Origin: Aureococcus anophagefferens
Taxonomy: Eukaryota; Sar; Pelagophyceae; Pelagomonadales; Pelagomonadaceae
DNA length: 64,000 nucleotides
NCBI RefSeq assembly: GCF_000186865.1
Contig: NW_008705565.1
Span: 1,103,083-1,167,082, forward strand
Direction: 5' to 3'
A model generated the notes under the pieces. It saw nothing but the letters and a program-made list of their open reading frames with translations. It did not search any database and was not told the DNA's origin. This document shows, one piece after another, positions 1 to 8,150 of this stretch (positions are counted from its first letter, which is position 1; every line of letters starts with the position of its first letter). The position numbers and the translations under genes are program-made.

Positions 1-324
1 GCGGCGCGCCTCGCCGAGGAACACGCGGACTCCGTCGCGTCGGGCGACGGCGACGACCGCGGCGTCGAGATGGGGGCCGTCGCGCCCGCGCCCGTCGAGC
101 CCGCGGCGCACCGGACGGGCGCGGCGGTGCTGTCGCCCCTCGGCGCCGCCGCGCCCGTGGTTTCCCCCGAGGCGCCCGCCGCCGCCGAGGAGGAGAAGCC
201 GGCCGAGCCCGCGGCCGCGGAGCCCGACGCCGACGGCCGGGCGACGCCGCCCGCGGACGACGACGCGAGCATCGTGCAGCTCCCCGCCGACGAGGAGGTA
301 GCTGGCGAAGCCTCGGCGGAGTAA
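1..324 (+). CDS. 3' end of an unrecognised acidic Ala/Pro/Glu-rich protein (partial)
   Basis: The reading frame is open from the first base of the window and ends at TAA, so this is the C-terminal 107 residues of a gene that starts outside. The ATG at base 70 is probably internal, because the same frame continues upstream without a stop. The visible part is low complexity: Ala/Pro-rich, then acidic (EEEKPAEPAA, PADDDAS), ending in EEVAGEASAE. No domain, membrane segment or Cys motif is seen. It looks like a disordered tail. The function cannot be told from this piece. Confidence 0.6.
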   Translation, partial: AARLAEEHADSVASGDGDDRGVEMGAVAPAPVEPAAHRTGAAVLSPLGAAAPVVSPEAPAAAEEEKPAEPAAAEPDADGRATPPADDDASIVQLPADEEVAGEASAE

Positions 325-464
325 GATGTGTTGGTTTCGACTTTGGGAGGGTCTAGGAACCGGATGCCCTCACGGCGAGGCAGCAGAAAGCCCGGCATGG
401 CAGAAGCCCGGGGACATGTGGTTTAGTCGCGCGCCGCTTCTTCTATGTGCAATGCGTGGGGCGC

Positions 465-1256
465 CTAGACCTGGTCCTGCTTCACGAGGCGGAGGTACTC
501 GATCTTCGACGGCACGTCGCACGTGTGGTAGCCCGGGTAGGAAGCGTCGGCCTCCTCCTTGGACACCGTCGGCAGGAGAAAGACGGAGCCCTTGAACTCG
601 TCGGTGGTCTTGCCATCGACGACGAGCTCCGCGTGGTTGTTGGGCCAGTTCGCGGGCGTCGCGATGGACTTCTCGTAGGAGAGCTTGAGCGCCTCGACGC
701 AGCGGACGATCTCGTCCATGTTGCGGCCGACGCAGGCCGGGTAGTTGAGCGCGAGCATGAGCTTGTTCTCCGGGTTGACGATGAAGACCGCGCGGATCGT
801 GAGCGGCAGGTCCTGCTCGTCGGACGTCGCGGGGTCGATCATGCCGTAGGCCGTCGAGATCGCGCGGTCCGCGTCGCCGATGATGGGGAACTTCACCTCG
901 ATCTTGTTCTCGCAGTGCGCGACGACGTCCGCGAGCCACTCCTCGTGCGACTTGACGGGGTCCACGGAGAGCGTCGCGACGAGGCAGTCCATGGCCTGCA
1001 GGTCGTCGTACTTGAGCGCGAGGCGCCCGATCTCCGTCGTGCAGACGGGCGTGAAGTCCGCCGGGTGGCTGAAGAGGATGGCCCACTTGCCCTTCTTCCA
1101 CTCGTGGAACGAGGGCATGTCGCCGTGCGTCGTCTCGGCGCTGAAGTCGGGCACGACGTTGCCGAGGCGGAGCGACGCGTCCGACGACGTCTCCGGGTAG
1201 AGGCTCATGTACAGCTCCGTGCCCGTCTTCATCTCCGACATGGCGCCCTTGCACAT
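465..1256 (-). CDS. PRDX6: 1-Cys peroxiredoxin (Prx6 type)
   Basis: This is a thiol peroxidase that reduces H2O2 and organic or lipid hydroperoxides. The block HPADFTPVCTTE (peroxidatic Cys about residue 72) is the Prx6 signature. It is followed by the Prx6 C-terminal domain with VDGKTTDEFKGSVFLLPTVS and HTCDVPSKIEYLR. The protein is 263 residues, roughly 25-40 longer than usual. The excess lies at the N-terminus (MCKGAMSEMKTGTELYMSLYP) and does not look like a clear plastid or mitochondrial presequence. A second ATG at 1241 would remove five residues. The gene is a single exon. Its promoter must lie in the lower-GC 330-bp gap to its right, shared with the 3' end of the DUF1989 gene. Family assignment is firm; cellular location is not. 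Confidence 0.95.
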   Translation of the reverse strand: MCKGAMSEMKTGTELYMSLYPETSSDASLRLGNVVPDFSAETTHGDMPSFHEWKKGKWAILFSHPADFTPVCTTEIGRLALKYDDLQAMDCLVATLSVDPVKSHEEWLADVVAHCENKIEVKFPIIGDADRAISTAYGMIDPATSDEQDLPLTIRAVFIVNPENKLMLALNYPACVGRNMDEIVRCVEALKLSYEKSIATPANWPNNHAELVVDGKTTDEFKGSVFLLPTVSKEEADASYPGYHTCDVPSKIEYLRLVKQDQV

Positions 1257-1585
1257 CTGGCGCTTCGCGAGCGCGACCGGCTGGACCTGCGAGTTGCGTT
1301 GCCGCGTTTTGGTCTCGATTTCCTTCCTCTGCTTCTCTCTTTTCCGAGACGCAATTCATGCCCTTCGCGCGGCATCGCGTTGCGCGAAACGATGGACGCC
1401 GAGCAAGACGCGACGGGCGGCGATGTTGAGAGCGCGTGAGAGCATATTTGCTTGCGAGTTGGTTGGCAGCGACGACGCTGGTGACTTCCTTTGCGGTGGA
1501 AAGCTTCCGTGGCTTCGCGGCCACTCGTGCTGTTTCCTCCTGTGGCAACTGCACTTCGAGAGAGCGGAAGTTCAACGAAATTAGA
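1257..1585. other. Intergenic: peroxiredoxin promoter side and DUF1989 3' side
   Basis: There is no coding signal on either strand. Base composition is visibly less GC-rich than in the genes. The segment should hold the peroxiredoxin 5'UTR and promoter and the DUF1989 3'UTR. No clear TATA box, repeat or RNA gene is seen. Confidence 0.5.
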
Positions 1586-2557
1586 TCACGGCGTGCGCAG
1601 CCCGTGCCCCCCAGCATAGGAGCTCACAGCTGGACTCCCGGTCCAGCGCGCGAGGTCGTCGGCGTGCGGCGCGAGCACGTCGACGCGGAGCGGGTAGCAC
1701 GCCGTCGCGTCGTCGGAGTGGGACGCGCTGCAGTCGCCGCCCGGGCACGCGGAGAGCGCGCCGAGGAGGTCGACCTCGGCGAAGAACTCGATGTAGTCGC
1801 CGGCGCGCGCGGGCGACGCCTTCATGAAGTAGCGGTGGTCTTTGTCGAAGCCCGTGGCCATGAAGACGTTGAGCACGTCGTGCACGTGGAGCTCCGCTTC
1901 CTCGGGCGCGAGGCCCTCGTGCGCCGCGAGCGCGCGCGTGAGGTTCGAGTGGCAGCAGTTGTCGTAGTCGACGCCGCGGAGCACGGCGTTCGTGTAGGGG
2001 TCGCAGCGCGTGCCGATGACGTCGTGGATCGACGCGCCGTCGTCGTCGACGCCGTACCACCCGAGCGTGTCGTGCGTGATCGTCGCCAGGGGCCGCATGT
2101 AGGGCATGCAGCTCCATAACCGGTCGCCCGTCGTCACGTGCGACGCGTGCAGCTGCCGCGTCTTCCCGCTGTAGAAGCGCTCCGCGAGGTGCCCGCGCCG
2201 CCAGAGGTTCAGGTCGCCGACCTGCGCGCCTTCGGCGCATACGACGCGGAAGAAGTGGCCCTTGGGCACCTCGAAGGCGCGGCCGTCGCGCGGCGGGACG
2301 ACGACGGAATCGACGACGTCCAGGCGCTCGCGCATCTCTGCGTAGAGCGCCGCGTCGTAGGACGGCAGGTTTTCCACCTGGTAGCAGATGACGGGCGGCG
2401 CCGCGCGCCGCGCCGCCGCGTCGGGCGGCGCCGTGAGTTGTCGATGCTGCTGCAGCGGCGCGCGGCGCAGCGTTGCACGGCCGAGCGGAGTACGGAGCAT
2501 CGTTGCTGCAGAGAAAGGCGTTCGGAGCATCGTTGCAGCAGAGAAAGGCGCCACCAT
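1586..2557 (-). CDS. DUF1989 (urea carboxylase-associated) family protein
   Basis: The body matches the DUF1989 / urea carboxylase-associated family (UAAP). Visible blocks are VPKGHFFRVVCAEGAQVGDLN, DRLWSCMPYMRPL, the metal-site-like GTRCDPYTNAVLRG, DYDNCCHSNLTRAL and LNVFMATGFD. In bacteria these proteins sit beside urea or guanidine carboxylase, and some act as carboxyguanidine deiminase subunits. The start used is ATG 2557; a GTG lies one codon upstream. The N-terminal ~45 residues are basic and Ser/Thr/Arg-rich with a duplicated 10-residue unit (AATMLRTPFS), as in an organelle presequence. It is divergent from the LamB/YcsF gene with 28 bp between start codons. The reaction is not proven by sequence. 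Confidence 0.85.
   Translation of the reverse strand: MVAPFSAATMLRTPFSAATMLRTPLGRATLRRAPLQQHRQLTAPPDAAARRAAPPVICYQVENLPSYDAALYAEMRERLDVVDSVVVPPRDGRAFEVPKGHFFRVVCAEGAQVGDLNLWRRGHLAERFYSGKTRQLHASHVTTGDRLWSCMPYMRPLATITHDTLGWYGVDDDGASIHDVIGTRCDPYTNAVLRGVDYDNCCHSNLTRALAAHEGLAPEEAELHVHDVLNVFMATGFDKDHRYFMKASPARAGDYIEFFAEVDLLGALSACPGGDCSASHSDDATACYPLRVDVLAPHADDLARWTGSPAVSSYAGGHGLRTP
2492..2550. repeat. Tandem duplication, 30 bp x2, in the DUF1989 presequence
   Basis: The unit CGGAGCATCGTTGC(T/A)GCAG continues into AGAAAGGCG and occurs twice in a row with one internal change. Its period is 30 bp, so the frame is kept and ten residues are duplicated in the N-terminal extension. Confidence 0.85.
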
Positions 2558-2585
2558 CACTCAAGGAAATGAGTTGTGGCAAATC
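2558..2585. promoter_or_regulatory. 28-bp divergent start region of DUF1989 and LamB/YcsF genes
   Basis: The two start codons face away from each other with 28 bp between them. If both starts are right, the core promoters overlap the opposite coding sequence. A later start for one gene (for example ATG 2604 for the right-hand gene) is possible. Co-regulation is an inference from the head-to-head layout. Confidence 0.45.
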
Positions 2586-3503
2586 ATGATGGCCGTGGCA
2601 AGAATGGCTGCGAGCTGCCGCACGGCGTCGCCTCATTGGCGCCGATGCGCAGCAGCGGTGCTCGCGCGGCGCTCCCTGTCGACGAGCGTTAAGCGCATCA
2701 ATCTCAACGCGGACCTCGCCGAGGGCTACGGCCCGTGGACCATGACCGCCGACGCGGAGCTCATGGACATCGTCACGAGCGCGAACGTGGCCTGCGGCGG
2801 CCACGCGGGCGACGAGAATATCATGGTCGCGGCCTGTGCGCTCGCGGCAGCGCGCGGCGTGTCCGTCGGCAGCCACCCGGGCTACGCGGACAAGCCCGGC
2901 TTCGGGCGCCGCGTCATCCCCATGGCCCTCGACGAGATCGAGACCTTGGTGGCGTCGCAGACGGGCGCGCTGCTCGGCGTCGCGGGCCTCGCGCGGTCGC
3001 GCGGCCACGACGTCGCCGTGACGCACTGCAAGCCCCACGGCGCCTTGAACAACGTCGCGTGCGTGGACGCCGACGTCGCGGCGGCGATCGCGCGCGCGGT
3101 CCGCGCCGTCGACCCGGGCCTCATCATGCTCGCGCCGGCGGCGTCGGAGCTCCTGAAGGCCGCGGAGGAAGCGGGGCTCGCGACGGCGTCGGAGGTCTTC
3201 GCGGATCGCGCGTACATGGCCGACGGGACCCTGGCGCCGCGGGCCATGGCGGGGTCGGTGATCCACGACGCCGACGCCGCCATCGAGCACGCCCTTCGTT
3301 TAGCGTCGGGCGCGCCGGTGAAGGCCTTCGACACGGGCGAGGACGTCGTCCTCCGCGCGGACAGCATCTGCGTCCACGGCGACAAGCCGTCGGCCGTCGC
3401 GCAGGCGCGCGGCGTCCGGGACGCGCTCCTCGCCGAGGGGTTCGTGCTCTGCACGCTGCCGGAGCTCGTCGCCGAAAACAAGGGGGGTTTTGGGAGTGTG
3501 TAA
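2586..3503 (+). CDS. pxpA: LamB/YcsF family, 5-oxoprolinase subunit A-like (PxpA)
   Basis: The family opens 5-oxoproline or lactam rings as the PxpA part of bacterial PxpABC; the fungal relative lamB acts in lactam use. Visible family blocks are NLNADLAEGYGPW, SANVACGGHAGDE, GSHPGYADKPGFGRR, HCKPHGALNN, FADRAYMADGTLAPR and the C-terminal ICVHGDKPSAV. The protein is 305 residues. The first ~37 (MMAVARMAASCRTASPHWRR and on to LSTSV) are Arg/Ser/Ala-rich without acidic residues, as in a mitochondrial presequence; the bacterial-type body starts at KRINLNADL. No PxpB or PxpC gene is in the window. Pairing with DUF1989 suggests a role in organic nitrogen salvage (inference). Confidence 0.93.
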   Translation: MMAVARMAASCRTASPHWRRCAAAVLARRSLSTSVKRINLNADLAEGYGPWTMTADAELMDIVTSANVACGGHAGDENIMVAACALAAARGVSVGSHPGYADKPGFGRRVIPMALDEIETLVASQTGALLGVAGLARSRGHDVAVTHCKPHGALNNVACVDADVAAAIARAVRAVDPGLIMLAPAASELLKAAEEAGLATASEVFADRAYMADGTLAPRAMAGSVIHDADAAIEHALRLASGAPVKAFDTGEDVVLRADSICVHGDKPSAVAQARGVRDALLAEGFVLCTLPELVAENKGGFGSV

Positions 3504-3592
3504 ACACGCGGGGTGGCTTAAGCTTGTAGCGGCTGGCAGCCTGAGTTTTGGGGCAACCTAGGGTCAACATCAAAAGTTCGTCGCTGTTGAAT
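3504..3592 (+). repeat. Dispersed repeat, copy A
   Basis: It starts directly after the pxpA stop codon. It aligns with 8034-8108: both begin ACACGCGGGGTGG, and both contain GCAAC(C/A)TAGGGTCAA followed by ATCAAAAG(T/C)TC(G/A)TCGC and then TGTTGAA. Copy A is longer in the middle. Its nature (old mobile element, promoter module or untranslated RNA) is unknown. Confidence 0.7.
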
Positions 3593-4630
3593 TCCACCTG
3601 ATGCTTTCGTGCCCACTCAAGTTTCCTCCTCGCAGTGTGGGACCTCCCACTGCGCGGGAGTGCATCACCCCAGCACGGTACCTTCATAGTTCGCCCCTCG
3701 GGGCGCCGGGGAAGCTGATCCTCCCCCCGTGGGCCTTCGGCCCCTGCTGGGGGGCAGCCCCCCACCTACTTCGGCTTCTTCCGTCCGAGACCTAAAGGCC
3801 GTGTGTGCTCTTGTGCATGCGGCTTCCACAGGCCTAAAGTTCTCTAGGGGCTCCAGTGCACTGGGAAGCCGATCCGATGGGCAGCGCCCGACTTTGACAG
3901 CCGCGTTCGGCGGCTCGGTCCGCCGGGCGCCCCGGCGGCCTTCGAGCCCGCGCCGCGCCGGTGGGCGGTCTTCGACGCGCCGCTCTCGATCTCGAGAGAC
4001 GAGCACGATTTCGGGGCGAACGGGGCCTCTGGATCCGGGCCATTTCGACGCGTCGAGGGGCGATATGTCGGTCCTGGTGCCAAAAAAACTGGGGCGCGCT
4101 CAGGGAATCGCGAAGGGATAGTGTCGCGATGGGATTCCCCGCGCGCCCCCCAGTTTTTATGTCCATCATCACGCGCGCGCGCGTGGCAGCCCCGGCGGTG
4201 CGCATCGAGCGCTCCGAGTGGTCGTGGCGGTCAGCGCCGGGCCCAGAGGACGATCTACGCAGCTGGGGCACTCGAGGGGTGTCTGAGAGGGCCTCGAAGC
4301 GGTCGCGGGTGTCTCCAATGCGCGTTTCTCGGGTCGTTGACCAGGTTTGAGCCGCGGCGCGCGTCGTGCTTGGCAGCCCGTCCAGAGCCGAGTTTCGGCA
4401 TGGATGGCTGCTTTTCAGCTTTGGTCCTCCAGAGGACATGTTGGACGGACCCCTGATGCGCTGGGGTCCAGCGGGAGGGTCGCCAGGGGGTGTTTTGGCG
4501 CCCACCATAATCACTGTTCATGACTACTCAGAGAGTCCAATCGATCAATGGTCTATCAGTTGACTCATGACCTGTTTAAGCACAGTTGATTCGACTGAGC
4601 GGAGGGGGAGGTCAAGCGGGGCCAGGGCGT
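3593..4630. other. Noncoding ~1 kb with hairpins
   Basis: No convincing gene is seen; the short open frames have no codon or domain character. Visible structures are a near-perfect hairpin at about 3631-3655 (CGCAGTGTGGG, loop, CCCACTGCG), GC-rich self-complementary runs at 3716-3766, and the long fold-back at 4083-4157. Around 4500-4600 the sequence is distinctly AT-richer and repeats TCATGAC twice. Confidence 0.5.
4083..4157. repeat. Long fold-back (imperfect inverted repeat)
   Basis: The left arm starts AAAAAACTGGGGCGCGC and runs through GGGAATC to GCGA. The right arm is its complement (TCGCGAT, GGGATTCCCC, then CGCGCGCCCCCCAGTTTTT). Arms are about 30-35 bp with a ~10-nt loop (AGGGATAGTG). 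A foldback MITE remnant, a strong RNA hairpin or a terminator-like structure are all possible. Confidence 0.75.
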
Positions 4631-4734
4631 GGTTTAAAAGGCCTGCCGTCGGCCCGGGGGGGGCGGCGTCTCCCTCGGCTCTCCCCCACCGACGAGTGCG
4701 TCCGTAGATGGCACATGCGTCGGTGTTTTAAGTC

Positions 4735-5190
4735 GAGGCCCGCGCGAGGCGCGCGGGACTGGACAGCGCGCGCCAGCTCTTCGGCGAAGGCGTAGGTACG
4801 GCAGATGATGTCGCCGGGGAAGGTCTGCTTGGGCTCGGCGTAGCCCACGCCGCAGAGGCTGGCGCCGTGGGTCTCGGACGTGCACGCGGTTGCCCTGAAA
4901 GCCCGCCGCGCGGCGGCGAGCGATTCGGGCGCCGCGGAGAGTCTCGAGCCAGCGCGCCTCCATGGAGCGCGGCACGGTCGTGCGCCCCCCTCGAACGCGG
5001 AAGTCGGCGGCCTCGAGGGTCCGAACCGAGAGATGCCCGGGGGCGCCGAACCAGCGTGCTCGCGCACGACCTGAAGTCGCCGCCGCCAACCGACACTGGA
5101 TGGGACGGGAGCCGGAATGCGCCACCGTCAAGCCGTGCACGGACAACGTCGCGCCGGACTCCCAGACGAGCAGCGGGCCCGCCATGGTCG
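4735..5190 (-). pseudogene. Possible gene remnant, two frames
   Basis: On the minus strand one frame begins MAGPLLVWESGATLSVHGLT (ATG near 5187), a pattern like a beta-helix rung. A different frame further on reads ASLCGVGYAEPKQTFPGDII and continues into an AFAEELARAVQ helix. The two parts cannot be joined by an obvious intron and no full domain is recognised. It is either a decayed gene or an intron-containing gene not resolved here. Support is weak, resting only on protein-like texture. Confidence 0.25.
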
Positions 5191-5285
5191 GGCTGGGGGG
5201 CAGCGACGACGGCGCGAGCTGCGGCACGGGCTGGCTCTTGGGCTGCTTCTAATGCGCTCTAGATTAGGCCTGTGTTCTCCGACGC

Positions 5286-5308
5286 TAAATAATAAATAAT
5301 AATAATAA
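5286..5308. repeat. AAT microsatellite
   Basis: This is an AT-only run of about seven AAT units just upstream of the glycosidase-like gene. It stands out against the GC-rich surroundings. Confidence 0.8.
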
Positions 5309-5411
5309 TAGTTATAGATACTATTCAACAGTATGGAATGCACCTTTCGGACCCCCATATTGATGTCAAGGCGCCACTGGGCAGCCCCTCGCCAACCTTC
5401 TCGGTGCCGCC

Positions 5412-7740
5412 ATGCTCCGCTGCCTCGTCGTCGTCGCCCTCGCCGCGGCGGCGGCCGCCCGGGTCCTGGTGGTCGGGCCCGACGCCAACGACGTCGTGCG
5501 CCTCCTCGCGGCTCACCCGAATGCGACGCGGTCCCCCGACGCCGCGGCGGCGCTCGGCGCCGCCGCGCCCGGCGACGCCGTCCTCCTGCTCGCGCCGGCG
5601 GCGCCCGCGCGGACGCCCGTCCCGCCGGGCCTCGCGGCCGCAGCGGCGGCCGGCGGCTTCCGCGCCTACGTCGAGTTCCCCGACGACGGGTTCCCCGCGG
5701 CGCCGCGGTCGTGGAAGGACCGCGTCGTCGTCGCGTCGTCGAACCTGTCGGCCGCCGGGCTCGACCCCCTGCGCATCCTCCAGCTCCAGGACCCCGTCGG
5801 CGTCGACTACTGCGCCGGCGGGAGCTGCGGCGCGGCGAACGCGTCGTCGGCCTGCGGCCGCGCGTGCGCCGCCGCCGCGGCCGTCTTCGCGCGGGTCGCC
5901 GGCGTCGACCGGGCGGCCTACGGCCTCGACGCCCACGCGCCCCTGCTCTTCGCCAACGGCTCGGGCGTCCTCGTCGCGGCCGCGGCGCTCTCGAACGTCA
6001 CGACCGGCCGGTCCGCGCCGGCGGACGCGTGGCGCGCGCTCTGGTCCTGGGTCCTGGGCTTCCCGCTGCCGGCCTGGCGCGCGAGCGTGGCCCCCGCCTA
6101 CGCCGCGGCCGCGCCCCTGCCGGCGTCGCACGCCGCCGACGCCGTCGCCCGGTCCGCGCGCTGGATCAGCGACGCCTCGGGGATGATGGCGCGGCAGGAC
6201 CGGGGCGCGAACGCGACCTACGGCTGCTGCCGGTCGACGAGCGGGACCATGGCGTGCGCGCTCGAGGCGTGCACCGTCGCCATGATCTGCCCCGCGCCCC
6301 ACGCGCCGCCGGGCGTGGCCAACGTCACGTGTCTCCAGGAGGGCTGGTCGTCGATCATCCACGCGGACGGCGCGCAGCACATGATGCCCCTCTTCGTCCG
6401 CACGGACGGCAACGCGGCCGCGGCCATGGCGCTGGCCGCCGCGGCGGGCGCGGCGGGCGGCTCGCCGGCGGAGCGCGCGGCGTGGCGCGACGCCGCCGCG
6501 CGGCTCCTCGACTACCTTTTTCGCTGGAGCGAGAGCCAGTCCTTCGTCGGCTCGAACGCGTCGGACCCGACGCACGGCCTCGTCTGGTGGAACCAGCGGG
6601 ACGCGGCGGCCGCGTCCGGCGGCGTCGCGAAGTGGGCGAGCGTGGACTACGGCTCGAACGCGGCCGTGATCCTCGTGGGCGCGACGGCGGCCGCGGGCCT
6701 GCTCGACGCGAGCTCGTGGCGCGAGCGCATGCTCTACGCGCTCTTCGCGGAGGCGCGCACGACGGGCCGCCTCGGGAACCGGCCGGGGGCCGTCAGCGCG
6801 GCGGACCTGCGCGCGAACGGCTGGCGCCACTACTTCGCCGACGCGGCGCTCCCGTCGGGCAAGACCTACAGCCCGCACTACGGCGCGCAGGCCGCGGCCT
6901 ACTTCCTGTTCGCGGGCGCGCACACGGGGTTCGAGGACCTCTTCTGGGGGCCCGCCAGGGGCTACGCGCGGGGCGCGATGGCCTCGCTCCGCGCGGGCGA
7001 CTGGACCTGGTGCGAGTCCATGACGAACGAGCTCGCGACGCTGCTCCTCACGCTCGCGTGGCTCGTCCGCGTCGACGGCACGGCCGAGCACCGGTCGTGG
7101 CTCGACGACGTCGCGGGGCGCCTCCTCGCGTACCAGACCGCGCACGGGGGCATCAAGCAGTTCTTCGGCGCGGGGCCGGAGGCGGGCAAGTGCTCCGCGT
7201 GCGTCCCCGCGTCGAACGCGGCCTACGGCGACGGCGAGGCGCCGCTCATGTTCGACGGCGACGAGCCGCTGACGGACAGCCTCTACGGCCTCAACTTCGC
7301 GCTGATCGGGCTCCGCGAGGCCTTCGGGGCGACGGGCGACGACGCCTACGGCGACGCGGAGGCCGCGCTCGCGGCCTACCTCGCGCGGATCCAGGCCTCG
7401 AGCGCCGCGCACCCGGAGCTCGACGGCGCGTGGTTCCGCGCGTTCGACTACGAGCGCTGGGAGTACTGGGCGAGCGACCGACTGGGGCTACGGGCCCTGG
7501 GTGACGGACAACGGCTGGACGAACGGCTGGATCCAGACGGCGCTCGCGCTGCGGAGCGAGGACCGGTTCCTCTGGGACGTCATGGCCGACGAGGGCCGCG
7601 CCTGGGACCCCGCGCAGCTCGCGCGCATCTGCGAGGACATGCTCTTGGACCAGGCCGCGACCTACTGCGTCCAGGCGGCGCGGGAGACGACCGCGGGGAT
7701 GGCGCAGCCCCGCTCGGGAGCCCGCGATGTGGGAAATTAG
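5412..7740 (+). CDS. Secreted six-hairpin glycosidase-like protein, broken by a one-base frame shift
   Basis: The gene begins with a signal peptide ([18 protein letters not shown]). About 690 residues follow without a stop, with many N-glycosylation sequons and Cys pairs. The second half has the Trp/Gly/Tyr-rich repeats of an alpha/alpha-toroid (six-hairpin) hydrolase: DPTHGLVWWNQRD, SVDYGSNAAVILVGA, GGIKQFFGAG, DSLYGLNFALIGLREAFG. After FRAFDYERWEYWASD the frame slips: base 7479 is extra, and the next frame carries on the same motif (DWGYGPWVTDNGWTNGWIQT) to the stop at 7740. This is a sequencing error, a polymorphism or a young pseudogene. The exact glycoside hydrolase family is not assigned. 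Substrate may be an extracellular glucan or mannan (inference). Confidence 0.75.
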
Positions 7741-7848
7741 GCGTGGCGCGCAGTCGTCGGGGTCGGGGGGCGGGGCCTCGGGTGGGGGGGGGGGGGGCTC
7801 GCGGCCGCGGCGGCCGCGCGCGCCGGGCGTCGTCGGGACCCGCCGCGC

Positions 7849-8032
7849 CTACGCGGCCTTGGCGGGGAGCATCTCCGTGCCCTCGTCGTCGTTGGACCGC
7901 GCGCCCGACTTCTGGGGCGGCGTGGTCTTCGGGCTGTCGAGGACGAGGACGAGGTTGATGAGGAACTGGAGCGGGGGCACGTCGACGGCGATGGCCGCGC
8001 AGAGGCCCAACTGGTGCGCCGTGAGGGGCCGG
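7849..8032 (-). pseudogene. C-terminal fragment of an unknown protein, cut by a repeat
   Basis: The minus frame reads LTAHQLGLCAAIAVDVPPLQ, then a hydrophobic FLINLVLVLD and a polar tail SPKTTPPQKSGARSNDDEGT before TAG. This has real protein texture. Its upstream side runs straight into the dispersed repeat at 8034-8108 and then the divergent CLPTM1 gene, so there is no room for a 5' part. It may be a stranded 3' exon. Confidence 0.4.
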
Positions 8033-8033
8033 A

Positions 8034-8108
8034 CACGCGGGGTGGTTAGCTGCTGGCGGTTTTGAAGCAACATAGGGTCAATTATCAAAAGCTCATCGCT
8101 GTTGAAGT
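8034..8108 (+). repeat. Dispersed repeat, copy B
   Basis: It is homologous to 3504-3592. This copy ends 42 bp before the CLPTM1 start codon, so it may form part of that gene's 5'UTR or promoter. The other copy follows a stop codon, so a conserved promoter role is doubtful. Confidence 0.7.
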
Positions 8109-8150
8109 CGAGTAGTCGCCGCCGCCGCCGTCCGTCGCGACCGGCTCACG

